Notes: a model not told the origin generated them from the letters alone. Counted from the stretch's first letter, positions 1 to 9,099 are shown. The stretch: DNA of 64,000 bases from Paenibacillus_E sp964253085 (GCF_964253085.1 NZ_CAXUQH020000001.1:1302001-1366000), one strand, 5' to 3'. A program made the numbers and translations.

Positions 1-892
1 CCCGAGAATCTCCATCAGTAGCAGCTTGTTGAACTTCTCGAACATCACTGCTTATACCTGAGATACCTAGAAGTCCACTATGTTTATTAAGCATCGAATT
101 CACTTCGTTAATTGTCAGATCTTCCTTTGATAAAATAAATGGGATAATCGCCGAATCAATATCACCTGAACGCGTCCCCATCATTAAACCCTCTAAAGGA
201 GTCATTCCCATACTAGTATCCATGGATTGTCCACCTGAGACCGCAGCACAACTGGCTCCGTTACCTAAATGGCAAGTAACAATCTTTAAATGTTCAATTG
301 GTTTATTTAATAGCTGCGCCGCTCTTCGACTTACATATTCATGAGAGGTACCGTGAAAACCATAACGCCGGATACCGTATTTTTTATAAAGAGATAGTGG
401 AATCGGGTATAGATATGCTTTTTGTGAAATGGATTGATGAAATGCTGTATCGAATACAGCGACTTGCGGAACATCCGGCATGTGCCCGGTGACCGCCTGA
501 ATACCAACCATATGTGCTGGATTATGCAGTGGTGCAAGATCGTAGAGTTGTCGTATCTTTTGCTCTACATCACTGTTAATTATTGTTGCGGAACGAAACC
601 ATTCTCCTCCATGCACAATGCGGTGTCCAACTGCTTTAATCTCGGAGATGTGTTCAAGAACGCCATAATCTTTATGAATAAGAAGCTTCAGCATCGTACG
701 GACAGCATCAGAATGGTGTATGATTTCTTGTGTTAACCGTATTTCGTCTCGCTCGCCTCGTTCTACAGTAATGATGGCTGTTTCAGAGCCAATTCGCTCA
801 ATACGTCCTTTGATCAACATCATCTCATTCGTCATCTCGTATAGTTGAAATTTTAATGAGGAACTGCCAGAATTGATGACAAGCACTTTCAT
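1..892 (-). CDS. ackA: Acetate kinase, partial (C-terminus outside window)
   Basis: The reverse strand translates without interruption from an ATG at 892 to the window edge, giving about 297 residues of the usual roughly 400. The N-terminus MKVLVINSGSSSLKFQLYEM is the ASKHA-fold phosphate-binding signature of acetate kinases; butyrate kinases start with a different NPGSTS-type motif. Further hallmarks are VGHRIVHGG, FDTAFH, YGFHGTSHEYV, HLGNGAS and a DTSMGMTPLEGLMMGTRSGD segment carrying the catalytic arginine region. The enzyme interconverts acetyl phosphate plus ADP with acetate plus ATP in the cytoplasm. Its start overlaps the stop of the upstream dehydrogenase gene in an ATGA arrangement, with AAGGAGG inside that gene, so the two are probably translationally coupled. 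The pairing suggests disposal of short-chain acyl-CoA as acetate, which is inference. Confidence 0.95.
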   Translation of the reverse strand, partial: MKVLVINSGSSSLKFQLYEMTNEMMLIKGRIERIGSETAIITVERGERDEIRLTQEIIHHSDAVRTMLKLLIHKDYGVLEHISEIKAVGHRIVHGGEWFRSATIINSDVEQKIRQLYDLAPLHNPAHMVGIQAVTGHMPDVPQVAVFDTAFHQSISQKAYLYPIPLSLYKKYGIRRYGFHGTSHEYVSRRAAQLLNKPIEHLKIVTCHLGNGASCAAVSGGQSMDTSMGMTPLEGLMMGTRSGDIDSAIIPFILSKEDLTINEVNSMLNKHSGLLGISGISSDVREVQQAATDGDSR

Positions 893-1761
893 ATACGATC
901 ACCTCCTTCATTATAATGAAAAAATCCCTTTCCAGTTTTAAGTCCAAGTTGCCGAGCCCGTACCATTTTCTTCAATAACACATTCGGTCTGTATTTGATA
1001 TCACCTAATTCGTGAAATAACGTCTCCATAGAAGCAAGCACGGAATCAAGGCCAAAACGATCAGCCATTTCTAAAGGCCCATAGTGGAATCCATAACCGA
1101 TCCTGATTGCTTCATCAATATCTGTAGCTTTTGCTACTCCTTCAGACAAGGTGTGAAGTGCTTCGTTAATCAGTGTACAAATAATGCGTGTAGTCACATA
1201 TCCAGGCGATTCATAGACTTGAATACTCGCCTTATCTAAAGTCTGCTCAACAAATTGTTTCGTAATTTGAAATGTTAGATCGGATGTTTTTAAACCGCGA
1301 ACGATCTCTACTAATCTCACTTGTCCTGCAGGGAAGAGAAAGTGCAGTCCTATTACACGCTCCTTATGTTCCATAGCCTCAGCGAGCTCTGTCAAACTAA
1401 GTGTTGCCGTATTACTTGCTAGAATGGCGTCAGGTCTAATACTATTTTCCAAGTTGCAGAACAATTGCTTTTTCACGTCCAGTTGCTCCGACACAGCTTC
1501 AATAATCATGTCACACTCAAGAAGCATCTGAACATCTGAAATGGGAATGATCTTGGCAGTTATTTGCTTCTTTTCTTGATGAGTCAAAGCCCAGCGTTCG
1601 ATTTGTTTATTTAAGCTAGCATCCAGCAATCGCAATCCATCATTCAGTTTTTCTGGGGATTTATCCATGAGAAATACATCTATGCCCTTAGCAGCAAGAA
1701 GTTCAGAGATACCACGTCCCATTGTCCCAGCACCAATTACACCGACTTTATTAATGTCCAT
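889..1761 (-). CDS. hbd: 3-hydroxyacyl-CoA (3-hydroxybutyryl-CoA) dehydrogenase
   Basis: A 290-residue protein, the usual length for single-domain 3-hydroxybutyryl-CoA dehydrogenases, which use NAD(P) to interconvert 3-hydroxyacyl-CoA and acetoacyl-CoA. The N-terminal Rossmann motif GAGTMGRGISE lies at residues 10-20. The SNTATL segment and the GLHFLFP...LVEIV segment supply the expected catalytic Ser, His and Glu. The C-terminal helical domain has SPGYVTTR, INEAL, DIDEAI and GPLEMAD. In the VTTR segment a Thr replaces the Asn found at that site in the animal enzyme; similar VTSR forms occur in other bacterial homologues from memory. The start at 1761 was chosen over an upstream ATG (1836) because GGAGGAAGGGG sits just before it and the glycine motif is then correctly N-terminal. 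The stop overlaps the start of the acetate kinase gene. Confidence 0.93.
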   Translation of the reverse strand: MDINKVGVIGAGTMGRGISELLAAKGIDVFLMDKSPEKLNDGLRLLDASLNKQIERWALTHQEKKQITAKIIPISDVQMLLECDMIIEAVSEQLDVKKQLFCNLENSIRPDAILASNTATLSLTELAEAMEHKERVIGLHFLFPAGQVRLVEIVRGLKTSDLTFQITKQFVEQTLDKASIQVYESPGYVTTRIICTLINEALHTLSEGVAKATDIDEAIRIGYGFHYGPLEMADRFGLDSVLASMETLFHELGDIKYRPNVLLKKMVRARQLGLKTGKGFFHYNEGGDRI

Positions 1762-1911
1762 TTGTACGATTCCCCTTCCTCCACATCCTTCCTTATTGAA
1801 ACATGTATTAGCACTTACGACTGTGATTATCCTCACATTTTTAGAAAGTGACCAAGATAGAAAATATTATTTACTGCAGCCATTCCATATTGGCTTGGTA
1901 CGGAGATTAGT

Positions 1912-1954
1912 CACTAAAAGAAAAAGTACTCTGTGACATTTCTCACAGAGTACT
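1912..1954 (-). terminator. Rho-independent terminator of the UPF0173 gene
   Basis: A perfect 12-bp stem (AGTACTCTGTGA, 1925-1936, with its complement at 1943-1954) and a 6-nt loop. Read on the minus strand, it is followed at once by a T-rich tract (TTTTTCTTTT), so it ends transcription from the gene at 2010-2714 before the dehydrogenase gene. The remaining bases from about 1762 to 1911 should hold the promoter of the dehydrogenase-kinase pair, but no convincing -35/-10 was identified. Confidence 0.9.
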
Positions 1955-2009
1955 AGTTAAAAAAGTAGTACATTACCGATTTTGGGATGATGAATACAGA
2001 CGTAATATG

Positions 2010-2714
2010 TTAGCGGCCTACGATCTCAAGTACGTCGCCGGGAGCCATCGCTTTGCCCTTCAATCCTCGCTCTTCAAGTTGCTTTATAAACTGTTTCTCA
2101 TCCTGCGTGATGCCTGGGAAAGTGCTGTGGTGAATCGGAACAGTCAGCTTCGCGTTGTACCACTCCGCCGCCTGGAGCCCATCTTCCGGTCCCATCGTGT
2201 AATGGTCGCCGATCGGAAGGAAAACGACGTCGATCGGATGACGCTCACCGATCATTTTCATATCGCTGAACAATGATGTATCGCCCGCATGCAGAATTGT
2301 TAAGCCTTCGGCAAACACGAGGAAGCCGGCAGGCATACCTGCATATAGAATCTGTTTCGTTTCCTCAATGACGATACCAGAGCTGTGGAAAGCTTGGATC
2401 ATCTTCGCCTTTGCAAAGCCGAGATCAAACGTGCCTCCCATATTCATGCCGATTGAATTTTTTACGCCCTGCCAAGACATGTAGGACGCGAGTTCGACGA
2501 TAGAGACGACTGGCGCGTCGTTGTTGGCACTCGCTATTGGAGCTGCGTCGAGAATATGGTCCATATGGGCGTGAGTTAACAGCACGGCATCGGTAATGAT
2601 TTCTTCTGGCTTGATTGTGGCTGCGGGGTTACCGCTTAGGAAAGGATCAATGATGAGCGATTTCTCACCAGTATGGATTTGAATGCAGGCATGACCATGA
2701 TATTTGATTTTCAT
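2010..2714 (-). CDS. UPF0173-type metal-dependent hydrolase (YtkL-like)
   Basis: A 234-residue protein of the metallo-beta-lactamase fold, matching the length of the UPF0173/YtkL family of small cytosolic metal-dependent hydrolases with unknown physiological substrate. The start MKIKYHGHACIQI, the IDPFLSGNP segment and the metal-binding motif THAHMDH (HxHxDH at about residues 48-53) are visible. Further ligands are supplied by HAGDTSLF and by the late IHHSTFP histidines. There is no signal peptide. The gene is divergent from an HxlR regulator across a 122-bp AT-rich region. A strong terminator follows, so it is probably monocistronic. Confidence 0.92.
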   Translation of the reverse strand: MKIKYHGHACIQIHTGEKSLIIDPFLSGNPAATIKPEEIITDAVLLTHAHMDHILDAAPIASANNDAPVVSIVELASYMSWQGVKNSIGMNMGGTFDLGFAKAKMIQAFHSSGIVIEETKQILYAGMPAGFLVFAEGLTILHAGDTSLFSDMKMIGERHPIDVVFLPIGDHYTMGPEDGLQAAEWYNAKLTVPIHHSTFPGITQDEKQFIKQLEERGLKGKAMAPGDVLEIVGR

Positions 2715-2750
2715 AATATAGCGCTCCTTTAGTTTTTTCGTGCATTTGAA

Positions 2751-2782
2751 GTATATAATGTATAATTAGTATAAGGAAGTAC
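2751..2782. promoter_or_regulatory. Candidate operator: GTATA direct repeats at 9-bp spacing
   Basis: Between the divergent UPF0173 and HxlR genes, GTATA occurs at 2751, 2760 and 2769, each 9 bp apart, followed by a related AGTAC at 2778. The position suggests a binding site for the HxlR protein controlling one or both genes. The region is AT-rich, so chance repetition is possible. Confidence 0.4.
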
Positions 2783-2836
2783 GCAGAATTTTCGTATATA
2801 GTATTAAAAATCATACCTTTGTAAGGGGACTGAGTT

Positions 2837-3229
2837 GTGGGCGATCGAAGAAGTAAATATGGTTCAAATCCAAATGTAGAAGGATGTCCTGTGGAGACAA
2901 CTCTTGATGTCATCGGCGGGAAGTGGAAAGGGATTATTCTTTATCATCTCATTGATGGGACGAAAAGATTCAATGAACTCCGGCGTTTCAATCCGGGAAT
3001 TACGCAGTTCATGCTTACGCATCAGTTACGGGAGCTTGAACGGGATGGCATCATTCACAGAGAAGTTTATAAAGAAGTTCCGCCCAAAGTAGAATACTCT
3101 CTAACCGATTTTGGAAGGACCTTGGAACCGATCATCCTATCGATGAAGGCTTGGGGGGGAACTTATAAAATAAGACTTATCGAAAGTAGAATGTCGGAAG
3201 AGAAAGCAATTGAATTATCGAATGACTGA
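2837..3229 (+). CDS. HxlR-family transcriptional regulator
   Basis: A 130-residue protein made almost entirely of the HxlR winged helix-turn-helix domain. Diagnostic segments are the N-terminal cysteine in EGCPVETTLDVIGGKWK, then FNELRR, GITQFMLTHQLRELERDGII, and VPPKVEYSLTDFGRTL. Members are dimeric DNA-binding proteins that often sense electrophiles or redox changes through the N-terminal cysteine; whether this one does is not visible. The start is a GTG at 2837 preceded by AAGGGGAC. It is transcribed away from the UPF0173 gene and is followed by its own terminator. Confidence 0.93.
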   Translation: MGDRRSKYGSNPNVEGCPVETTLDVIGGKWKGIILYHLIDGTKRFNELRRFNPGITQFMLTHQLRELERDGIIHREVYKEVPPKVEYSLTDFGRTLEPIILSMKAWGGTYKIRLIESRMSEEKAIELSND

Positions 3230-3275
3230 AAAGTACATAACAAAGCACGAATTTATCTATACTATCAAATTCCCT

Positions 3276-3302
3276 TCCTCCTACTTCCGTAGGGGGATTT
3301 TT
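3276..3302 (+). terminator. Rho-independent terminator after the HxlR gene
   Basis: A 9-bp stem (TCCTCCTAC with GTAGGGGGA, including one G-U pair), a TTCC loop and a following TTTTT. It lies 47 bp after the HxlR stop. The rest of the 269-bp gap to the next gene holds no recognisable gene, only its ribosome site GAAGGAGG at 3481-3488. Confidence 0.85.
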
Positions 3303-3498
3303 CATTGTACACGAGACTAATCCCAGAAAAAAGATGAGTAGGGAAATCTGAATCTTCTAAAAGCGCATCTCATAAATGGGGTGGGTCTAGAGGCAATTCT
3401 ACTTAAAAATAATGCTGGTTTTTCGAAATAAAATGAAGGTATGGAGAGGCGAATTCGCAGTAAAATGAGGCTATCTAAGTGAAGGAGGCATTCATCTT

Positions 3499-4338
3499 AT
3501 GGTACAACAAACGCAAGACATCCAGGCATTGGTTCAACAGTTTCAAACAGACGGTTATGTGATTTTGCGCAATGTGCTTAGTGCAGAGAAGGTAGAACTT
3601 CTAAATACAGCAGTGGATCGGTTGTTATCAGAGGAAGAGGAGAGCTTAAGCTACAATTGGTATCATTCGGTGGCCAGAGATAAGGCATTTCTCTCTTTGA
3701 TTGATGAGCCTACTGTGACGATGTTGATGGCCAACATTCTGGGCTATAATATACAGTTGCATATCTCCCATCTGACAGTGCGCAAGCCGAATCCGAATGA
3801 TCAGAAAACGGAATCATCAAGTTTCATCGATTGGCATCAAGATGGACCAAATCCGCACTTCCCATCCCACGCAGGGTTGACTTCCTTGTTCTACGTGAAA
3901 GCGTGCTATATTTTAAGTGATATGAGCCAACCGAATCGAGGAAACACCAAGATCATCCCAGGTAGTCACAATAAACCGGGATACAGACCTACACAGGAAA
4001 ATGTGAATGTTCCTTTGGACGGAGAACTTCAGGTCTGCGGCAAACCTGGTGATGTATTTATTTTCGGGCAAAACCTGTGGCATGCCGGCGCCCCGAACCG
4101 TTCAGAGTATACGCGTCGCCAACTGTTTATGGGGTACAGCCCACTTTGGATGCGGCCTATCGACTACCATAAAGCTTCGGATGAACTGCTGGAAGGAGCT
4201 AACCCGATACAACGCCAGCTATTAGGCGACATCAGTAGTAATTGCTTCAAATATTACCTGCCGGAGCCATCCATGGTTCCATTGAAGCAGATGTTGCAGG
4301 ACGGGACAACGGGAAGAGTGCATATTAACAAAAAATAG
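3499..4338 (+). CDS. Phytanoyl-CoA dioxygenase (PhyH)-family oxygenase
   Basis: A 279-residue non-haem Fe(II)/2-oxoglutarate-dependent dioxygenase of the PhyH family. The iron-binding HxD is His113-Gln-Asp115 in IDWHQDGPNPH. The distal His is at 195 in LWHAGAPNRS, and an Arg near 206 (YTRRQLFMGY) is placed to bind 2-oxoglutarate. PhyH proteins hydroxylate diverse small molecules, so the substrate cannot be read from sequence. The start has GAAGGAGG nine bases upstream. The gene converges on the AraC/PocR gene and shares a bidirectional terminator with it. Homologues often sit in sugar-use loci of Paenibacillus (from memory), so a role in modifying a glycan-derived compound is possible but unproven. 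Confidence 0.85.
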   Translation: MVQQTQDIQALVQQFQTDGYVILRNVLSAEKVELLNTAVDRLLSEEEESLSYNWYHSVARDKAFLSLIDEPTVTMLMANILGYNIQLHISHLTVRKPNPNDQKTESSSFIDWHQDGPNPHFPSHAGLTSLFYVKACYILSDMSQPNRGNTKIIPGSHNKPGYRPTQENVNVPLDGELQVCGKPGDVFIFGQNLWHAGAPNRSEYTRRQLFMGYSPLWMRPIDYHKASDELLEGANPIQRQLLGDISSNCFKYYLPEPSMVPLKQMLQDGTTGRVHINKK

Positions 4339-4374
4339 AATAGACAAATAGCCCTTCAGTTAACCGAAGGGCTA
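4336..4374. terminator. Bidirectional terminator between convergent genes
   Basis: Perfect 9-bp stem TAGCCCTTC (4349-4357) with GAAGGGCTA (4366-4374). On the minus strand it is followed by a T-rich stretch and serves the AraC/PocR gene, whose stop codon lies inside the hairpin. On the plus strand the tail is weaker. Confidence 0.8.
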
Positions 4375-5327
4375 CTTGTCTGAATATGATCACTAGTCCG
4401 CCCTCTGTATTGTTTCGGGCTCATGCCGGTATGCTGTCGGAACACTCTGGAGAAATAATTGGAGTCATTGAAGCCGCACTGATGTGCGATATGAGTAATC
4501 GAATAGGTAGTTATGTCTAATAAGCTTTTCGATTTTTGAATTCTTAATTGATTGATATACTCGGTGATCGTCGATCCGATCGTTTCCTTGAATAGATGGC
4601 TTAGGTAGGTCTCGCTGCAGAAGCTGATACCCGCCAGAGCGCTTAATGTTATAGGGTAGGTAAAATTATCTTTAATATAGTGAAGGGTCCGATTCACGAT
4701 GAAGCTTTGTTGATGAGCTTCAGCGCGCTGATCCATGCTTTGTCCATGATGGGTGTTCAGCAGGAAGTTCTCATAAAGCAAGATCAAGTACTGGGTCAGC
4801 ATCCCTATATGCGCATGCAGCGCTCCGAGATTAAGATCGAGGGGACGGGTGGTCGCATGGAAACGTTGTTTTAGTTCGTTCGCATTCAAACCGTACTTTG
4901 CTGCTTGCGTCTCCAGACGCTTTGTGGCGGCCTCGAAATCTGAGCTGAATTGTCCAACGCACAGGAAAGCGATCAAACGTCCCTTCCAATGGATAGGGAA
5001 TCGTAGTTCTTCAATACCCATGTAACAGGAGCCGTATAATGGTGTGGTTGACCGCGTACACATTCGGCATAATACTTTTTTGTTGCGGGAGCAGGCTTGG
5101 AAGGTAGCTTCAAACTTCTTTACATAATTGCAGAAGGGATTATTGTGATAATGATAAGGTGACAATACCATAAATAGCGCGCTGTCCATCTCGCTAAGCC
5201 CGGCTATGTCATGCAAGTTCAAACCGACGGAATAATGTTCGCAAATGAATTGGAAATAAGCCTTGACCCGTTCGGCCGTCGACATGTCTACTTGAGCCAG
5301 CTGATGATTCAGCTCCCCAAACTGCAT
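4356..5327 (-). CDS. AraC-family regulator with PocR-type sensor domain
   Basis: A 323-residue cytosolic regulator. Residues of about 20-180 resemble the PocR ligand-binding domain, with closely spaced cysteines in CSRNKKVLCRMC followed by YGSCYMGIEELRFPI. The C-terminal hundred residues form a two-helix-turn-helix AraC DNA-binding domain, including SYSITHIAHQCGFNDSNYFSRVFRQHTGMSPKQYR. PocR domains bind small organic ligands such as diols in known cases; the ligand here is unknown. The ribosome site is GGAGGGG just before the ATG at 5327. The gene is divergent from module A (first gene at 5604) and convergent with the PhyH gene, so it may control either. Confidence 0.9.
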   Translation of the reverse strand: MQFGELNHQLAQVDMSTAERVKAYFQFICEHYSVGLNLHDIAGLSEMDSALFMVLSPYHYHNNPFCNYVKKFEATFQACSRNKKVLCRMCTRSTTPLYGSCYMGIEELRFPIHWKGRLIAFLCVGQFSSDFEAATKRLETQAAKYGLNANELKQRFHATTRPLDLNLGALHAHIGMLTQYLILLYENFLLNTHHGQSMDQRAEAHQQSFIVNRTLHYIKDNFTYPITLSALAGISFCSETYLSHLFKETIGSTITEYINQLRIQKSKSLLDITTYSITHIAHQCGFNDSNYFSRVFRQHTGMSPKQYRGRTSDHIQTSSPSVN

Positions 5328-5525
5328 TCGAGTCCCCTCCTGTCTAGATTTATAATCATTATAACATAGAACAATGAAGGTCAGTTGATTCGTGCGGCGC
5401 TCGATCAGGGCTGCTGAACTATGATCTTGGCGCTTGGGCGTCGTAGAGACCTGCTAAATGTAACGGGTTGGCAATTGTGATATTTTTCGTCGTAAATCCA
5501 ATCGCCGACTACTTAATATCTTGTA

Positions 5526-5574
5526 AGAAATTCAAGAAATCACAGAAATTTATCCGATAGGTGGATGCTATTAT
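5526..5574 (+). promoter_or_regulatory. Module A promoter with three 9-bp-spaced AGAAAT repeats
   Basis: AGAAAT occurs at 5526, 5535 and 5544, in exact 9-bp steps, and a TATTAT at 5569 is a plausible -10. The third repeat lies where the -35 would be, as expected for activation by an AraC-type protein. The same arrangement recurs at 16165-16214 and in weaker form at 12557-12596, all in module A. The likely binder is the response regulator encoded at 10916. The rest of the 276-bp divergent region holds no gene. Confidence 0.65.
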
Positions 5575-5603
5575 ACAAATATAAACAAAGACGAGGTGAT
5601 GAT

Positions 5604-6551
5604 ATGCAGGCAAAATTGGCAACGGACGCCATTCCCACCCCCAAAAAGCGGGATTCATGGATAAGAACGATACAAAAGTATAAAGTGATGTATGCTCTCT
5701 TATTCCCGGCATTAGTTTACTTTGCCGTATTCAAATATATTCCTATGGCGGGAATCATTATTGCTTTTAAAAACTATAACCTAGCTTTGGGACTTTGGGA
5801 TAGCCCATGGGTGGGATTGAAAAATTTTAAAGATTTTATCAATGGCGTTTATTTCTGGGACATTATGCGAAATACGATTATCATATCGCTTTATAAGCTA
5901 TTGTTCGGTTTCTCCGCTCCTATCGTACTTGCTTTGCTTCTCAATGAAGTGTATACCCAATGGTTTAAGAAAATCGTACAAACGATCACGTATCTGCCCC
6001 ATTTTCTGTCATGGGTCATTGTTTATGGATTGATGGTGGCATTATTAGCACCAGGGGATGGCCTTTTTAACATGATTTTTAAGCAAAATGGGATTCAGCC
6101 TATCTCCTTTCTAACGGAACCTGCCTGGGGTAGACTGCTGATCATCCTATCTGAAATATGGAAGGATATTGGCTGGGGAGCGATCTTGTACCTTGCCGCA
6201 TTAGCAGGTATTGATCCTAGCTTATATGAAGCGGCTCGGATTGATGGCGCTTCCAAGTGGAGACAGCTATGGCACGTCACATTACCCGGCATTCGAGGCG
6301 TCATTATTCTGATGCTAATCCTGAAATTAAGCCATATTCTGGACGCTGGTTTTGACCAAATATTCATGTTTGCCAACAGTTTTAACCAGGAGAAGATCGA
6401 TATTATCGACACATGGGTATACCGAGAAGGGTTAGAGCGTCTTAAGATTGGCTTGGCTACTGCTGTGGGATTGTTTAAAGCTATCATCGGATTTGCTTTA
6501 GTTTTGGCTGCAAACAAGATTGCCAAAAAATTCGATGGGCAAATTTGGTGA
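5604..6551 (+). CDS. Sugar ABC transporter permease, LplB type (module A)
   Basis: A 315-residue inner-membrane permease of a type-I sugar importer, with about six hydrophobic segments and the LplB-like opening LFPALVYFAVFKYIPMAGIIIAFKNY. The cytoplasmic EAA loop that docks the ATPase is EAARIDGASKWRQLW. Start 5604 was chosen because GACGAGGTGAT precedes it; an in-frame ATG at 5565 lies too close to the proposed -10. It is the first gene of an operon with a second permease 13 bp downstream and a lipoprotein. No ATPase is encoded nearby, consistent with the family's use of a shared MsmX-type ATPase. Substrate unknown, presumed oligosaccharide. Confidence 0.93.
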   Translation: MQAKLATDAIPTPKKRDSWIRTIQKYKVMYALLFPALVYFAVFKYIPMAGIIIAFKNYNLALGLWDSPWVGLKNFKDFINGVYFWDIMRNTIIISLYKLLFGFSAPIVLALLLNEVYTQWFKKIVQTITYLPHFLSWVIVYGLMVALLAPGDGLFNMIFKQNGIQPISFLTEPAWGRLLIILSEIWKDIGWGAILYLAALAGIDPSLYEAARIDGASKWRQLWHVTLPGIRGVIILMLILKLSHILDAGFDQIFMFANSFNQEKIDIIDTWVYREGLERLKIGLATAVGLFKAIIGFALVLAANKIAKKFDGQIW

Positions 6552-6564
6552 GGTGGTTTTATAA

Positions 6565-7434
6565 ATGATTAATTTGACAGTCGGGGAAAAAATATGGCAA
6601 GTAGTCGTATATTTTATTCTTATTATACTAGCCCTTCTTTGCTTACTTCCCTTTTTATATGTCGTTGCTGTATCAGTGACGCCAGAATCGGAAGTAGTAA
6701 GAAAAGGAATTGTTATTATTCCAGAATCCTTTACGTTCGTAGCCTATAAAGAAGTATTCATTTCTCATGGAATAGGGCAGGCGTATAAAATTACGTTGTT
6801 TCGAACGATCGTAGGCACGGCGCTAAATGTGCTTTTTACGGTACTAGCTGCTTATCCGTTGTCCAAAAAATATTTGCCGGGGCGCAGCACATTTTTAATA
6901 TTCATTGTGTTTACGATGATGTTCAGCGGAGGCTTAATTCCGACATATTTGTTAATCCGCTCTCTAGGATTGCTAAACAGTCCGTGGGTATTGATTATCC
7001 CGCATCTCATTAGTGCATTTAATTTGGTCATTATTAAAGGCTTTTTCGAGCAATTGCCTGCTGAAATCGAGGAATCGGCGAGGGTCGACGGCGCAAGTGA
7101 ACTTCAATCGCTTTGGAGGATCATTTTACCCCTCTCTATGCCCGTGCTTGCCACGATTTCCTTATTTTACGCCGTGGGGCATTGGAACAGTTATTTCGAT
7201 GCGATTGTTTACTTAAATGATTCGAACTTAATGCCACTTCAAGTTGTCTTGCGTAACATTCTGCTTAACGTCGCAACACAAAGCGCTGATTCGATGGCTA
7301 ATTCCGGAACGGTGAGCAAGTTCGCTGTGCAAATGGCTGCTGTCGTCGTGACGACGGTTCCGATCTTAATCGTGTATCCATTTATGCAAAAGCATTTTAC
7401 GAAAGGTGTGCTCATGGGATCGATTAAAGGTTAA
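6565..7434 (+). CDS. Sugar ABC transporter permease, YtcP type (module A)
   Basis: A 289-residue partner permease of the YtcP/MalG class. It has the typical N-terminal membrane segment, the LNVLFTVLAAYPLSKKYLPGR and FSGGLIPTYLLIRSLGLLNSPW segments, the EAA loop EESARVDGASELQSLWRIILP, and the C-terminus FTKGVLMGSIKG shared by the class. GGTGG precedes the start. It would form a heterodimer with the 5604 permease in the membrane and take substrate from the lipoprotein encoded next. Confidence 0.93.
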   Translation: MINLTVGEKIWQVVVYFILIILALLCLLPFLYVVAVSVTPESEVVRKGIVIIPESFTFVAYKEVFISHGIGQAYKITLFRTIVGTALNVLFTVLAAYPLSKKYLPGRSTFLIFIVFTMMFSGGLIPTYLLIRSLGLLNSPWVLIIPHLISAFNLVIIKGFFEQLPAEIEESARVDGASELQSLWRIILPLSMPVLATISLFYAVGHWNSYFDAIVYLNDSNLMPLQVVLRNILLNVATQSADSMANSGTVSKFAVQMAAVVVTTVPILIVYPFMQKHFTKGVLMGSIKG

Positions 7435-7504
7435 AAGCAATTCCTACCTAGGTTGTTACGGGGACACCGTGATAATATATATACAAGCAAAAGGAGAGGT
7501 CAAT

Positions 7505-9091
7505 ATGGAACGTAAAAAGATTACATTTACTGTTCTGGCTGCTATCGTAGGGCTGGGAACGCTATTGTCAGCATGTGGGAACCAAGAAGACGTTAAGCAG
7601 ACAGCTTCGAGCAGCCCTCAATCCGAGGCTAACAAGTTTGCGACCAAAATGAAGATTTCAATGTTTAACCAAGGTACTTTCAATGCTGCCGCTCCGATAC
7701 CTCCACGTGAAGAGGATATTCAACGCCAAATGTTGGAAAAGGCGATGAACATCGACTTGGATATGTCGATTCCTCAAGCTGGGCAAGCAACAACCAAACT
7801 GAATACGTTGATTGCAGGCGGAGATATTCCAGATTTGCTCTTCTTGAAGAGTCGGTCCGATCTCGCGCAATATTATGACCAAGGCGTTCTTGCAGATTTG
7901 ACCCCGTACTTGGATCAATTTCCTGAATTGAAGAAGCGTTTTGGTAAAGACTCCTGGGAGGCTACATCATATCTAGGAAAAACGATTGGAGTTCCAGGTT
8001 ATGATAATGTAAACGGTATCAGTCGAAGCTTCTTCATCCGCAATGATTGGTTAAAAAAGCTAGGCTTAAAAGTGCCGACAACCCCTGACGAGCTGTTCGA
8101 AGTGATGAAAGCCTTTACGGAGAAAGACCCAGATGGAAACGGCAAGAACGATACGTTCGGATTCATAGGCGGTATGAATAAAGAAGGCAATCTGCAAACC
8201 TACGGCTTCGATAGCTTAATGTGGATGTTTGGCGTTAATCCGCCTTCAGCCATTGAAGTGAAAGACAATAAACCAGTGTTCCTATTTATCGATCCCAAAA
8301 TGAAAGAGGCGCTCGCATACATCAATAAAATGATGACAGCGAAAGTTGTAGACCCAGACTGGGTGACGATGAATACGCCTGACTTGTTGGATCAGAAGTT
8401 ATTTAAAGGTAAAGTTGGCTTCATGATCAGAGATGCTCGCAGACTGGAACCGGATTATCAGCAGAAAATGAAAGAAATTGGCGGAGAGGTACCAGAATGG
8501 ATCGTTATTCCTCCAATGAAAGGGCCTTATGGCGATCAAATTGTGGAGAGAAAGTCGTTCCAAGGCAATTCATGGGCCATTTCCAAGAAAGCCGACAAGG
8601 ACAAAATCATTCGAATCTTGTCTATGCTAGAATATCTCTTTACGGACAAAGAAGCTTATCCGAATTTCGCATACGGAATTAAAGGCATTCATTGGGATGT
8701 CGTAGATGGCAAGATTAAAAATAAAACCTCTGAATTATCCAAGGAAATGAAAGAAAAGTACCTATGGGTTGATCATTACAGAATGCCGCGCCGTGGCGAT
8801 GATGCCGAGTACTTCAGCTTCCAGAATCCGAAGACGGCAGAAGCTTTCACGAACAATCAACAATATGTGGGCCCTACTTTGCCTGGGAATTTGTTGACAG
8901 CAGACCCGAGCGATACCTTGGCAGCTGACCGCACACGTTTCATTAATGAAAGCTTAGTCAAATTTATGTCGGGCAAAGACCCTCTTACGAACTGGGACAA
9001 TTTCCTCAAAACATTGGATACGAAGTTCGACATGCAGAAATATAAGGAAACAGCAGTTAAGCAATTTAAAGAAGCTGGCCTAATCAAGTAA
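7505..9091 (+). CDS. Sugar-binding lipoprotein, LipO type (module A)
   Basis: A 528-residue extracellular solute-binding lipoprotein. The signal peptide ends in the lipobox LLSAC with the lipidated Cys at residue 24. The body has the hallmarks of the large Bacillales LipO-like binding proteins: RNDWLKKLGLKVPTTPDELFEVMKAF, a DPDGNGKNDTFG calcium-loop-like segment and a late GIKGIHWDVVDGK. Start 7505 follows AAAAGGAGAGG; longer in-frame starts would bury the signal peptide. It is probably anchored on the outer face of the membrane and delivers oligosaccharides to the two permeases upstream. Paralogues are encoded at 44491 and 57785. Confidence 0.93.
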   Translation: MERKKITFTVLAAIVGLGTLLSACGNQEDVKQTASSSPQSEANKFATKMKISMFNQGTFNAAAPIPPREEDIQRQMLEKAMNIDLDMSIPQAGQATTKLNTLIAGGDIPDLLFLKSRSDLAQYYDQGVLADLTPYLDQFPELKKRFGKDSWEATSYLGKTIGVPGYDNVNGISRSFFIRNDWLKKLGLKVPTTPDELFEVMKAFTEKDPDGNGKNDTFGFIGGMNKEGNLQTYGFDSLMWMFGVNPPSAIEVKDNKPVFLFIDPKMKEALAYINKMMTAKVVDPDWVTMNTPDLLDQKLFKGKVGFMIRDARRLEPDYQQKMKEIGGEVPEWIVIPPMKGPYGDQIVERKSFQGNSWAISKKADKDKIIRILSMLEYLFTDKEAYPNFAYGIKGIHWDVVDGKIKNKTSELSKEMKEKYLWVDHYRMPRRGDDAEYFSFQNPKTAEAFTNNQQYVGPTLPGNLLTADPSDTLAADRTRFINESLVKFMSGKDPLTNWDNFLKTLDTKFDMQKYKETAVKQFKEAGLIK

Positions 9092-9099
9092 ATGAACGA

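Noticed and set aside
298..736. Plus-strand short frames at the left edge
   Set aside because: They are antisense to a clear acetate kinase gene on the minus strand.
1..892. Butyrate kinase
   Set aside because: The NSGSSSLKF start and GTRSGD region fit acetate kinase; butyrate kinases differ at both.
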